This document shows, piece by piece, positions 22,842 to 32,105 of a stretch of 39,942 bases of DNA. The notes under the pieces are model-generated. The model did no database searches. It was not told the origin of the DNA and saw only the letters and a program-made list of their open reading frames with translations. Positions within the stretch are counted from its first letter, which is position 1; each line of letters starts with the position of its first letter. Source of the DNA: a virus; the IMG/VR virus record IMGVR_UViG_3300038585_000195, positions 1 to 39,942 of that record; one strand, written 5' to 3'. A program made the position numbers and the translations under genes.

Positions 22842-24545
22842 TCAGTTTCTCTGACCCAATGGCTCATACCTTATGACGATCTTATGGATAGTTAGATCCT
22901 GAGTAGTAGACGTATGTTGGAATGTTAGCTTCAATAACTTACCAACCCTATTAACAATCTTGAATGGTTGAGATCTAAATGGTTGACCAGCCTTAGAAGT
23001 ATAATTACCATCATTATAATCAGTTACATCATACTGAGCTTTAGTATTAGCCTCAATAGTTACTGGCACACTACCAGATTCTCCAGACTCCCATAAATGG
23101 AAGACGGTTAAATCTGCACCAGTCGTTGAACTAGCATATAAAGTTATGTCAATAATTCGCTTTTTATTCTTAGGTAAAGCAAAGTCCAGTGTCGGTATTT
23201 GATAAATTGATTTATTGGCGTTGCCAGCGAAAGAAATCCCGCTATTGGCTTTATATATCTGATTTGGAGATAAGATATAAAACTCATTATCTGAATCTAT
23301 TTCAGCAGCGCCAGTGAAAGTAAATGGGGTGAAGTTATCTAACTTAGTCCAGGTCTCATCCGGATTAACTCCATCCTCATAATTTAATACATAAGCATTA
23401 TCTGATCTACTAGTTGCATTAGCTTTAGGGAAAAAGAAATACAACTCACCTTTAATTCTATGGTTCTTTAAAGTACCACGTCTAAATACATCTAAATCTA
23501 AATTCTGGAAGGCTGGGAAAATTCGGTCCGACAAGCCCTTAGGTTTAACCTGTAATGATTCTTCAATCTTACTAAGCCTATAAAGCGTCTTCTTGTTAGA
23601 GAAAAAGAATAAATCATTATCACCCTTAGGAGCAATAAGGAATGGAGAGATGGCACCAATACTCTCAGTAATAACATCAAAATCAAAGACAGGTGCGTTA
23701 TACCCACTAGAAGGCGGGTTATTACCAGTCAGTCTCACTAACCCATTTTCACAAAAGACTATCAATTCTTCATCACCAATAACGCCGAGTCCCACTATAT
23801 CTGAGCTTACAGGCACATCAACAAAGAAACCAATATTAGTATTAGCAGCAGTATTATCACTAAATATAGTGGCAAAACCTGTAGTAGCACCACTACGGAA
23901 AGCGTTTGCCTTAGTTACAAATAACCTTCTTCTATTACGAGAGTCTGTGACCCACCATCTATTTTTAAACAATATTGAACTATAAGGATTACCAATCTCA
24001 ATTTGAGTTGGGTTTGAGGATGTTGCATAATAAGCAGATCCTAGGTTATTAGCATCATTATTATCGTCCACATAATTAAAAGGCCAATTAGGTTCATAAA
24101 CAAGATTCTGATCCAATAGGATAGGTCTATTAGCTCCATCGGTTAAGGCTAAGTAATCACCAACTTGAACCCCAAAAGCTCTGCCGTTGCTAGTCCAGCC
24201 CCTATATCTACCCTGTGGTTGCCCAGGATTAGATATATCACCAAGCTGTGCATATTCAAAGTTACCAGTAGCCGGATCAATGATTACAATATCAGGATAA
24301 CTAACAGAAACAAATCTAAAACTACCATCTAGTAATCTATAAGGAATCAACTCTTCCATATAGAAATGATCAGGATATGAATTATCTAATGCAGTCCACC
24401 CTCCTACCTTTGACATACCAGTAGCACTGATTTCAAAGTTCTGCATATTAGGGGATTGATTGATGGGTAAATCATTCTCATCATCCCTTAGGTTTATACC
24501 ACCATTAAAAGTATCAAGCTCTAGTGTTGGAAAGTTCTGTACCAT
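22842..24545 (-). CDS. beta-propeller-like tail/nozzle protein (567 aa)
   Basis: The N-terminus TFNGGINLRDDENDLPINQS then MQNFEISATGMSKVGGWTAL is typical of podovirus tail tubular or nozzle proteins with a beta-propeller-like middle; the following regions contain repeated TDGANRPILL-like and FSNKKTLYRL-like beta blocks. The C-terminal 140 residues form a further beta domain (KKRIIDITLYASSTTGADL). It probably forms the central tail tube or hub. It overlaps the 234-aa adaptor gene by one base. Confidence 0.7.
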   Translation of the reverse strand: MVQNFPTLELDTFNGGINLRDDENDLPINQSPNMQNFEISATGMSKVGGWTALDNSYPDHFYMEELIPYRLLDGSFRFVSVSYPDIVIIDPATGNFEYAQLGDISNPGQPQGRYRGWTSNGRAFGVQVGDYLALTDGANRPILLDQNLVYEPNWPFNYVDDNNDANNLGSAYYATSSNPTQIEIGNPYSSILFKNRWWVTDSRNRRRLFVTKANAFRSGATTGFATIFSDNTAANTNIGFFVDVPVSSDIVGLGVIGDEELIVFCENGLVRLTGNNPPSSGYNAPVFDFDVITESIGAISPFLIAPKGDNDLFFFSNKKTLYRLSKIEESLQVKPKGLSDRIFPAFQNLDLDVFRRGTLKNHRIKGELYFFFPKANATSRSDNAYVLNYEDGVNPDETWTKLDNFTPFTFTGAAEIDSDNEFYILSPNQIYKANSGISFAGNANKSIYQIPTLDFALPKNKKRIIDITLYASSTTGADLTVFHLWESGESGSVPVTIEANTKAQYDVTDYNDGNYTSKAGQPFRSQPFKIVNRVGKLLKLTFQHTSTTQDLTIHKIVIRYEPLGQRN

Positions 24546-25249
24546 TAGAATCCTCTATCACCACGTCGAGACTGTTTGGTATAACGATATAAGCCTTTCT
24601 TGCGGTAATTAGATCTATTGCGTTCAGCTGCCTCTTGAAGATCCCTGTTTAAGAAGTTCTGATAAGTAACCTCGCTCTTTCTCTCATCACCATCATCTTC
24701 TAGTAACCGAGCATAAACACCTTCCACTAAAGCCTCTTGAACTTCAACAGGTAAAACCATATCAGTCTCAAGATTGTTAGTATCAACAGTTTTAATAACA
24801 CCTTGATATCTTAAAGTCATCTGATAAGCAGCATCTGGAACTGGCAGTACTTTCACTGCATTATCCTGCACATAATAATAAATTGGCTGAGAATTTGAAG
24901 TTAATCCCTGTTTCAAATCATCAGCCTTGGTTGGAGATATTAAAACAAGATCATACTTTCTGTTAGTAGAAGTATCAATGTACTTAACTTCCTTCAAAGC
25001 ATTAATATCTAAAGTTGTAGATAAACCACTAGTAGGAATAATCTCATCCCCAATAACTAAAGTTACATTTACAATATTAGAATTCCACTGCCAGTTTTCT
25101 GTCTTCTGATAAACCGTTGCAAATATATCGTTTAAAAAGTCTATATTGTTACCCTGACCACCAGTATTGCGAGTCAGAGACAATGCAGATATTTCGCTCT
25201 GACCATTGCGTTTACGGGCACGATTCAAGATCTGCAATGGAGTTACCAT
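24545..25249 (-). CDS. tail adaptor, T7 gp11/P22 gp4-like (234 aa)
   Basis: MVTPLQILNRARKRNGQSEI with DFLNDIFATVYQKTENWQWN resembles the gatekeeper or tail-adaptor proteins that join the portal to the tail in podoviruses (N-terminal helices, W at the end of the first domain, then a beta region). The C-terminus is very basic (RNRSNYRKKGLYRYTKQSRR). Placed between the capsid and the beta-propeller protein, as expected. The sequence evidence is moderate. Confidence 0.65.
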   Translation of the reverse strand: MVTPLQILNRARKRNGQSEISALSLTRNTGGQGNNIDFLNDIFATVYQKTENWQWNSNIVNVTLVIGDEIIPTSGLSTTLDINALKEVKYIDTSTNRKYDLVLISPTKADDLKQGLTSNSQPIYYYVQDNAVKVLPVPDAAYQMTLRYQGVIKTVDTNNLETDMVLPVEVQEALVEGVYARLLEDDGDERKSEVTYQNFLNRDLQEAAERNRSNYRKKGLYRYTKQSRRGDRGF

Positions 25250-25269
25250 ACTTTAATTATACTAGACGT

Positions 25270-26151
25270 TTACTTCTTAGCAGCCTTAGGCTTAGACTCT
25301 TTTTTCATCTCAGTAGTAGCCTTGTTGATCTCATCAAGAAGTTCTTGTTTCATCTTAGCTATCTCATCTTTCTCAGCCTGTAATCTCTCTCTTTCAGCCT
25401 TAGCTTCTTCAAGAGCCTTTTCGGCTTCATATTGAGCCTGCAACCTTTCTTTCTCAGCAGCTTTCTCAGTAGCCTGTTGACTGCGAGCAGTATTCATTAG
25501 ACTAGTTTTCTCAGTCACCTTAATCTCTTTATACTTCTCTTTAATCTTAGCTACTAGTTCATTATCTTCATCTTCATTGGCTTTACGCTTCTCATAGATA
25601 CCCATCATATCTTGCACTTCAGCTTCTGTTACCCATGGAGTAGCACTAGTATCATCTCTACCTAATGAATCACGGGTATATCTTTTACCCATATCAATTA
25701 ATCCATCAGCAATAATAATATCTAGCATCCATACCGGTAAGTGGAAGTTAGCCTTATCGCCATACTCTTGCACTTGGAAATCATCAAAAGTCGGTACATA
25801 CCTTATAACCTGAGCATGCCCCTTCTTCATTAAACCTAGTTGACCAGTAATATCTTTTCTATACTTAGAATAAAATCTCCATAGATTCTCATCATCCATA
25901 TATTGAGTTGTTACCCTAAACCATGGAGTATCTTTCCATGCTTTCTTCTCAGGGTCTTTCTCCCCAGCAAATACAAAATGCTTAAACTTAGGGTCTCTAT
26001 CATCAGTTGGAATATCACCAACACTAGTTAACTGTAGTGGATCACCAAATGATTTAGTGATATAAACATTCTCTTTTCTTTCAATATCGTATTCCCATCC
26101 CGATACATCATCTTCTACTATTAAATTTCCATCACGACTTATAAATGGCAT
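25270..26151 (-). CDS. coiled-coil virion protein after the major capsid protein (293 aa)
   Basis: The first about 190 residues are globular, and the last 100 form a long coiled coil (VTEKTSLMNTARSQQATEKA to EEINKATTEMKKES-like, with heavy Glu, Ala, Lys and Arg). It lies behind a terminator that separates it from the major capsid gene, so it is expressed less. It might join head to tail, act as a decoration protein or belong to the ejection set. The SD is AGGAG. Confidence 0.6.
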   Translation of the reverse strand: MPFISRDGNLIVEDDVSGWEYDIERKENVYITKSFGDPLQLTSVGDIPTDDRDPKFKHFVFAGEKDPEKKAWKDTPWFRVTTQYMDDENLWRFYSKYRKDITGQLGLMKKGHAQVIRYVPTFDDFQVQEYGDKANFHLPVWMLDIIIADGLIDMGKRYTRDSLGRDDTSATPWVTEAEVQDMMGIYEKRKANEDEDNELVAKIKEKYKEIKVTEKTSLMNTARSQQATEKAAEKERLQAQYEAEKALEEAKAERERLQAEKDEIAKMKQELLDEINKATTEMKKESKPKAAKK

Positions 26152-26200
26152 TATCTTATTCTCCTATTCTTTTAGTCTTATAACTTTTTACTATATAAAT

Positions 26201-26229
26201 AAAAAGGCGGGACCCGAAGGACCCACCTT
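26201..26229 (-). terminator. Rho-independent terminator downstream of the major capsid gene
   Basis: On the minus strand an 11-pair stem (AAGGTGGGTCC with GGTCCCGCCTT, one mismatch and one GU) closes a TTCG tetraloop between C and G, followed by T5 (AAAAA at 26201-26205 on plus). This is a textbook terminator; it would reduce transcription of downstream tail genes relative to capsid. Confidence 0.85.
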
Positions 26230-26261
26230 AATATTACGCGTTATTACTTTTCTTGTAAAGA

Positions 26262-27491
26262 CTAAGCAACAAGTCTAGCAATATTCTTTCTATGAACCAT
26301 AGCATTTGAATTTGCAGGACAAGTAGTATAACCAGTTACATACATACATTTAGTATTGTGACCAGTTTTACCAATGTTTACTTTGTCGAAGAAGTAGATG
26401 AACTTATGCTTAATATCAGCATTAGCTGCCATCATGAAGTAATCGTTATCTTTAACACCAGATGAAACTTTAACGTTTACATAAGCGCCGTTAGCGATAA
26501 GACGAGTACCCCAAGATCCGAACACTCCATTAGCCTGAGCTGATAAAGCCTTCTCATCTCTTTCTAGTCTGATGAACTTGTTGATATCACCAAGAGTTGC
26601 CTCTGATACATACATATCAACTTCACCCAATTGACCTTCGTTTCTATCGAAAGACATTAAATCAGTTAGAGCACCTGTATCTCTCATGAACTCTACATCT
26701 TTGATTATGTCTTTTTCTGAAACTGGAGTTACTGATCCATTGTCAGGTGTTCTACCACCATTAGCACTAATGAAAGTGTTTAGACCAGCAGCCTTAGAAT
26801 CAAGACCCGAAGTGATTGTGTTACCTTGTCTAGTTGCAGCACCACTACCAGCAGCTTTCACAGAGTAGAAAAGTCCACCCTCTAGTTGCTTAAGGTTTTG
26901 CACATAGAACTTCTTCTCGATATGAGCGATTTGAGCTTCGTTCATACCAACTGTATCCCACTTGTTCTCTTCGTTACCATCAGCAGATTGAAGTCTGTGA
27001 TAGATGAAAGTTGGGTAGTTGATATCAGTTTTAGATAACTGGAACTCATCTCCACCAGATGAACCGAAGTCCTCACCGTAAGTACCATACTTAGTTAATC
27101 TAAGAGTAGTACCACTAGCGACGTTAGCGTCAGAACCGAAAGCTAAAGTGCCTAGGGTTGCAACACCAGTACCAGTATTGTAAGCAGTGATTGGGAATAC
27201 TAATGAACCATCAGTAGTCTCAATGTAAGTAATGTTTGGTGTAATCTTGAAATCATTAGCATTAGTTGCTACGTTCAGTGTCATTTGACCATCAGCAGCA
27301 GTATATGCAGATGCAAGAGTAACTTCATTCTTAGAAAGAATTTCGTTATACCAGATTTCTCTTGAACCCATACTACCAACCATATATCTGTATTTGTTTA
27401 GATACGGTGTATAAGTAGCAGATAGGATATCAAGGGTTGAAGCCACGCCTTCGTCGAAGGTTTGACCTGTTGTTAATGTTAATTCAGCCAT
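26262..27491 (-). CDS. major capsid protein, SU10/DUF5309-like (409 aa)
   Basis: Placed after a scaffold-like acidic protein and a portal gene, as usual for a major head protein. The sequence has an N-terminal arm, an FQLSKTDINYPTFIYHRLQS segment, NEAQIAHIEKKFYVQNLKQL (about 195-215) and TSGLDSKAAGLNTFI (about 245-260), then a late FDRNEGQLGEVDMYVSEATLG, similar in layout to SU10-type major capsid proteins (DUF5309). The family is from memory, not a search. It is highly expressed by expectation (strong SD AAGGGAG, followed by a strong terminator). Confidence 0.75.
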   Translation of the reverse strand: MAELTLTTGQTFDEGVASTLDILSATYTPYLNKYRYMVGSMGSREIWYNEILSKNEVTLASAYTAADGQMTLNVATNANDFKITPNITYIETTDGSLVFPITAYNTGTGVATLGTLAFGSDANVASGTTLRLTKYGTYGEDFGSSGGDEFQLSKTDINYPTFIYHRLQSADGNEENKWDTVGMNEAQIAHIEKKFYVQNLKQLEGGLFYSVKAAGSGAATRQGNTITSGLDSKAAGLNTFISANGGRTPDNGSVTPVSEKDIIKDVEFMRDTGALTDLMSFDRNEGQLGEVDMYVSEATLGDINKFIRLERDEKALSAQANGVFGSWGTRLIANGAYVNVKVSSGVKDNDYFMMAANADIKHKFIYFFDKVNIGKTGHNTKCMYVTGYTTCPANSNAMVHRKNIARLVA

Positions 27492-27512
27492 TTGTTAACT
27501 CCCTTTATGTTT

Positions 27513-27535
27513 ACTTTGACCTACTACTTCAAAGT
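27513..27535. repeat. 7-bp inverted repeat in the scaffold-capsid gap
   Basis: ACTTTGA (27513-27519) pairs with TCAAAGT (27529-27535) across nine bases, 22 bases upstream of the major capsid start. It could stabilise or control capsid mRNA. No promoter is visible in the 84-base gap. Confidence 0.55.
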
Positions 27536-27575
27536 ACCAAAGGAATTAACTAATTTAATTTCCGTATTTTAGAGA

Positions 27576-28538
27576 CTAGAATTTAATTTCTTTACTACCA
27601 CCAGACTTCATTTTACCTCTGACATAAGCACTAGCTAGTGATGGGGGTAGTTTGCCGCCTGACTTCTTAGCAAGTTCTATTGCCTGTTGGTCTAACTTAT
27701 CAGCACTAACCTTAGGTCTTGTTGGTGCAACTGTTGTTGGAGTAGCAGTCGTACCGGCTTGGACACTAGGAGTTTTAGCCTGTGGCGGTACATAATCTGG
27801 TCTTCTTTTGTTAACTATCTGCTCAATCTTTCTAGAATGAACTTTAGCAATCTCTTTAATATCACCAGGATAAACAGTACCTAATTTATTAGCTACTTTA
27901 TCAAGCATGGCCTCAAAAGTATCTTTGATATAAGCATCAAGGATTGGATCATTCTCTGGGTTAACTCCCGACTTTTCAAGACTCGCATAAAGAGTAGACT
28001 CATAATTTTCAATCTCACGGTTAGTAGCTGCTTCTACTTGAGCTGTTTGTTGTTTAGTACTCTCATGTTGTTGAAGACTTTTCTGAACTATTTGTTGAAT
28101 CTGCTCAGGAGTCATATTTTGATATGTCTTCTCTGCTGTCTCTTCTTTAGTTTCAGTAGTTGAATCTTCTACATAAGGCTCAATGGCCTCTTTAACTATT
28201 GCCTTAATATCTTCTTTAGTCATAGAAGGTTGAGCTTTCACTTCATCTTCTACAGCTTCATAAATATGTTTAAGTGATAAAGGTTCTTTAGTTTCAGGTT
28301 GAACTTCTTCTTTAACTTCTTCTTTAGTCTCAGGTTGAGATTCTTTAACTATATCCTCAATGCTTTGGATATCAGGATCAACTTGAGCCTCTAGATTCTC
28401 TTCTACTTTTGGAGCCTCTTTGGTCTCAGGTTGAGCTTCAGGTTTAGCATCAGCAAATTCTGCAACTGCACCCTCCCCATCAATATCTTCTGCTATCTGG
28501 TTTATTAAACCTTCTCTTGTAAATACTTGGTCTGCCAT
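27576..28538 (-). CDS. probable scaffold protein (320 aa)
   Basis: Very acidic N-terminal half with repeats of QPETKE (near 34, 69, 80 and others), then helical Gln/Lys/Glu regions (EQIQQIVQKSLQQHEST). The C-terminus is basic (KKSGGKLPPSLASAYVRGKMK). Unstructured, repetitive and acidic, with a basic capsid-binding end, next to the major capsid gene: the typical profile of a phage scaffold. It is not a confirmed homologue. Confidence 0.7.
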   Translation of the reverse strand: MADQVFTREGLINQIAEDIDGEGAVAEFADAKPEAQPETKEAPKVEENLEAQVDPDIQSIEDIVKESQPETKEEVKEEVQPETKEPLSLKHIYEAVEDEVKAQPSMTKEDIKAIVKEAIEPYVEDSTTETKEETAEKTYQNMTPEQIQQIVQKSLQQHESTKQQTAQVEAATNREIENYESTLYASLEKSGVNPENDPILDAYIKDTFEAMLDKVANKLGTVYPGDIKEIAKVHSRKIEQIVNKRRPDYVPPQAKTPSVQAGTTATPTTVAPTRPKVSADKLDQQAIELAKKSGGKLPPSLASAYVRGKMKSGGSKEIKF

Positions 28539-28547
28539 TATTTTCTC

Positions 28548-28808
28548 CTATTCTTCGTCTTCATGAAATCCACCCAGCTCTGAATATAACTGTGTCATCT
28601 CACGTTTTAGATAGTATAAACGGGCCATCTCATTATCTGGCTTATTTATACTTACCTTCTTAAGTCTACATTGGTTCTTAATATGATTCAAGATGAAGCG
28701 CCATTCACTAGGGCATTTATTCTCAATACTCTCACGAGCTTGATCAAGCTGTAATAAGTATTTTTTTCGAGCTATCTTCTTCTCTTGGTCTGTTCTATTG
28801 TTCTGCAT
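28548..28808 (-). CDS. small helical protein between portal and scaffold (86 aa)
   Basis: Mainly helical and basic (TDQEKKIARKKYLLQLDQAR; KKVSINKPDNEMARLYYLKR). It overlaps the portal 3' end by 14 bases. Position between portal and scaffold suggests a head component or assembly factor. No family is recognised. Confidence 0.6.
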   Translation of the reverse strand: MQNNRTDQEKKIARKKYLLQLDQARESIENKCPSEWRFILNHIKNQCRLKKVSINKPDNEMARLYYLKREMTQLYSELGGFHEDEE

Positions 28809-31089
28809 TCTGTTGTTGCTGCTGCTGCATTGCCATTGATTGCATTGCTAGTTCTTCTTCTGTTCTATTAATCTCTTCTTCTGATTTTTTCACATTCTCA
28901 TATGAATGTCCAATAGCTGCCATGTATGGACGTAGAATCTTAGATAAATCTATCTCCCTTCTCTCTTTAGCATCAGGAGGTAATTTACTCAATAAATCAT
29001 AAAGCTCAAGGGCTGCTCTTCTAACCATTGCTTTATTTAAAGTTGTCTTAGAACCTAATACGATAACATCAGATTCGTTAATATCATCAGTAAGTAATAA
29101 GTAGTATAGATAATCAGATGGTGGGATTGGCTCAGCAATCTCTTCAACCATAAGCTCAAGTTTATCCATCTTATCAAGTAACTGCTCTTGCATTGCTGCT
29201 AAATCATCACGGTTCTTTTTCTGAACTTCATAAAACTCTTGGCGAGCTGTCTCAACCGATGATCTATCAAAAGTACCCTCATCAGGTTCTTGAAACTTCT
29301 GGAATGGTGCCTGTAATCTTTCTTGGATACTAGCGAGTTGTGCTCCTACTCTTTGGTATTGAGCTATATACTTATCATTCTTTTGCTTACGTTTAAGTTC
29401 ACCCTTGAAGTAATCCTCATATTTATCTTGGATACCAGTAGTAAGTAAGAGTCTTTGATATAAAGGATTATTATCAAGAACTATTTGATAAGCTTCTTCT
29501 TCACTAGTCTCATAGTCCATTAATGGATCTAATTGTCTAATCAACTTAACCCCTTCTTCTACTTGAGTTTTAAGTTGATGGATAGTTATAGCGAGTCTTC
29601 CACAAAGCATTGGCTTAATGAAACCCTCATCTATTAAACCAGCTGCATCATTGATTCTTAAACCACCAGAATCCATTTGTTCTTGTAGTTCAAACTTGGT
29701 TCTTCGAGAAGCTGGTCTACCACCTAGTTGTAGCTTAGTCATACCACTAGCTTCTTCAACCATATCGGTTGTAAACTTCAAGAAGTTTTGGACAGCAGCA
29801 ATTCTATTTTCATAACCAGGGATAGTCAGTGGAGTTATTTCCACATCCTCATACAACGCTCCGCCTTTAAATGGTTCAATTGGTGTATCCTCAAGATCAT
29901 TATCACCAGATCTAGCGTTTAATGGAGGGTCAGCATTACGATCAGTATCACGGGCCATTGCCGAAATTAATTGGTTTTGTATTTGTTGGAATACAAGGAA
30001 TGGGATTAATGGTCCTCTACCCGAAGGTTGTCCAGGTAGAGTCTCATCAAATGCGGCAAACAAATTTCTAAACTCTTTATAGGTTACATCTTTAACAGCC
30101 TTAACAACGAACACACTGTTATGACCATGCCTACTTAAAACATCAGGATCAGCATTACCTTTAATAAGAGGTTGATAAGCGATAGTTAACATCACCCCAG
30201 TCTCTACTAGATCCATTTCTTCACGAGTTTGACCCTCTACAAATAAACTAGGGATCCATACTTCATGGAAACGCATCTTGCCCCATGGAGCTTCATAATC
30301 TTCATACTGCTCAGATCTTTGAGTTGGAGTTACAAAAGGATCATTTTGAGTTTCATCATAAGAGGTCCAAGGTTTAAATTGTCTCAATAAAGTTTGATCA
30401 AGATCTTCTCTTCTAAGAGCATCAACATAATTTAAATCATATCTATAAATATTGACTGACTTATGCCACTCATCAGTAATTGGATAAATACCAAAATCTC
30501 TAAGGTGAGGTACTTTGAGATCAACGAAATTCTCAATTGCATCATAACAAAGAATACCTGGAGTTGCTCCATAAGCACAGGCCTGAGAAATACCTTTCCT
30601 AATCTTAGGTTTGATTTTGAAGTTCTCATTCTCTACATGAATATTTCTTTCCCAGCATTTATTTAAGACAGGGAGGAAACCTTGAAGTCCCAACTCAGTA
30701 GTTAGTTTACTTCTACGTCTATCAATACTAAACCAATCATCAGTATCAGGGATTACAGCCTCTTTCATATGAGTAACCCATCCCTTCCATACCTTGTAGA
30801 TTAGCGGAGTATAAAGACTTGAGAACTCATCAGTTTCATTAACGGTCTCTTCATCTATCTGGGCTCTTACAATATCAGAACCATCAGCAACATTAAATAT
30901 CTGGCTCTCCAAATCAACCTTATCAGTGGGAGCAGAATCAACAAATGTTTGCTTTAAAGCTAAATCAACCCTATGATAATCAGCATCTCTCTGTTCGTTT
31001 TCAAAGATCTCATAGATCATTTGATATGCCAAGTTGTTTACCTGGTCACGTTGGTAATCTGAAAGAGTTGATAAATCAAATATTTCCAT
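28795..31089 (-). CDS. portal protein (764 aa)
   Basis: Large protein in the right place, next to terminase, scaffold and capsid genes. The N-terminal region (RDQVNNLAYQMIYEIFENEQ), the middle blocks (SLYTPLIYKVWKGWVTHMKE; DTDDWFSIDRRRSKL) and a helical region (SGMTKLQLGGRPASRRTKFE) followed by a long Glu/Lys/Gln-rich C-terminal stem (about 560-764, with a Gln run QQQQQQNAEQ) all fit a long-crown portal such as those of P22-like phages. It forms the dodecameric DNA channel. Two decoration-like genes precede it. Confidence 0.75.
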   Translation of the reverse strand: MEIFDLSTLSDYQRDQVNNLAYQMIYEIFENEQRDADYHRVDLALKQTFVDSAPTDKVDLESQIFNVADGSDIVRAQIDEETVNETDEFSSLYTPLIYKVWKGWVTHMKEAVIPDTDDWFSIDRRRSKLTTELGLQGFLPVLNKCWERNIHVENENFKIKPKIRKGISQACAYGATPGILCYDAIENFVDLKVPHLRDFGIYPITDEWHKSVNIYRYDLNYVDALRREDLDQTLLRQFKPWTSYDETQNDPFVTPTQRSEQYEDYEAPWGKMRFHEVWIPSLFVEGQTREEMDLVETGVMLTIAYQPLIKGNADPDVLSRHGHNSVFVVKAVKDVTYKEFRNLFAAFDETLPGQPSGRGPLIPFLVFQQIQNQLISAMARDTDRNADPPLNARSGDNDLEDTPIEPFKGGALYEDVEITPLTIPGYENRIAAVQNFLKFTTDMVEEASGMTKLQLGGRPASRRTKFELQEQMDSGGLRINDAAGLIDEGFIKPMLCGRLAITIHQLKTQVEEGVKLIRQLDPLMDYETSEEEAYQIVLDNNPLYQRLLLTTGIQDKYEDYFKGELKRKQKNDKYIAQYQRVGAQLASIQERLQAPFQKFQEPDEGTFDRSSVETARQEFYEVQKKNRDDLAAMQEQLLDKMDKLELMVEEIAEPIPPSDYLYYLLLTDDINESDVIVLGSKTTLNKAMVRRAALELYDLLSKLPPDAKERREIDLSKILRPYMAAIGHSYENVKKSEEEINRTEEELAMQSMAMQQQQQQNAEQ

Positions 31090-31481
31090 TAGCTTTTTGT
31101 ATCTTTCAACATGAGTAAGGTTACTTTCTGAGTGAAAGCCGCAGCTCCCGTCCCAGCTATTACAACCTTAGCTCTAACATATCTATTGAGTGTGTTCTGA
31201 GCGTTGTTATAAGTTTGCTGAATTAATGACGATGATGTTGAATTACCTAAGACTTGAGTGAAAGAATGGAGAGTGGTAATTCTATAGGCATCAGCAAAAT
31301 CACTTTGATCAGATTGCTCAATAGAGACATCCAATGTTTGACCTGCACTTCCTGATAAAGTATCAATCAACAGTTGGAAGGTAACACTACGACTATCTTT
31401 AGTATTAAAAGATTGAGTCATAGTAGTACCATCCGTTGAATAAGTTGGCTTATCCAGTAGTGCTGTTGATGAATCAGCCAT
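31089..31481 (-). CDS. beta-rich head protein (130 aa)
   Basis: The sequence TMTQSFNTKDSRSVTFQLLID then GQTLDVSIEQSDQSDF and TQKVTLLMLKDTKS has alternating hydrophobic beta strands. The coupling to portal is by 1 base. It could be a decoration or fibre-like protein on the head. Not certain. Confidence 0.6.
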   Translation of the reverse strand: MADSSTALLDKPTYSTDGTTMTQSFNTKDSRSVTFQLLIDTLSGSAGQTLDVSIEQSDQSDFADAYRITTLHSFTQVLGNSTSSSLIQQTYNNAQNTLNRYVRAKVVIAGTGAAAFTQKVTLLMLKDTKS

Positions 31482-32057
31482 TTAATTTTTCTCCGAAACA
31501 ACTTGAAGGAATAACTCTAAACTACCAGCAGTTAATGCTTCAACTGCAACTGTAGCCACTGGCGCACGTGCTGCTGTTGTTTTTTCAGAAGCATTAGCCG
31601 TTGTACCAGTTTGGATAGTTTCGTGAATTCCAGCATCCCAAACATTACCACCAGCAGAGATTGCAGTAGCTGCTACAATACCAGCTGCATCATCAGTTGG
31701 GATTCCAATTGCGATTGTCGCTGCATCTGTTGATGAAGTAAATGTAGTTGTTACCTCATAGAAACCTCTAAGAACTCTTGAGTTATCTGGGATTTGTGGT
31801 CCTCTTAGTGTAATATCACCGATTGCACCACCATCAGTATCGAAATCTAATTCATATCTAGTGAATGCACCAAGTGCTTGAACTACACCATTTTGAACGA
31901 TATACGTTTCTTTTGTAGTATCGTTCATAGCGATAAACGCTTGATCTTGCTTAGCTAGTGAATCTAGAACGATTTCACCAGTAGCACCAATATCTGCCGG
32001 ATCGGTAAAGCTAACTAGCTTCCCATTATTCGGCGTATCTAATAAACTTACAGTCAT
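31482..32057 (-). CDS. beta-rich decoration/head-fibre-like protein (191 aa)
   Basis: The motif IPDNSRVLRGFYEVTTTFTS with DAATIAIGIPTDDAAGIVAA is a recurring phage pattern (as I recall) in decoration or capsid-fibre proteins, followed by a C-terminal VATVAVEALTAGSLELF strand. SD AGGAGA. It is the first gene of the virion transcript after the TerL terminator. No function has been shown for this pattern. Confidence 0.6.
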   Translation of the reverse strand: MTVSLLDTPNNGKLVSFTDPADIGATGEIVLDSLAKQDQAFIAMNDTTKETYIVQNGVVQALGAFTRYELDFDTDGGAIGDITLRGPQIPDNSRVLRGFYEVTTTFTSSTDAATIAIGIPTDDAAGIVAATAISAGGNVWDAGIHETIQTGTTANASEKTTAARAPVATVAVEALTAGSLELFLQVVSEKN

Positions 32058-32105
32058 CTTACTCTCCTTGTTAATTAAGCCTACAATAATATTAAAGCAT
32101 ACTTT

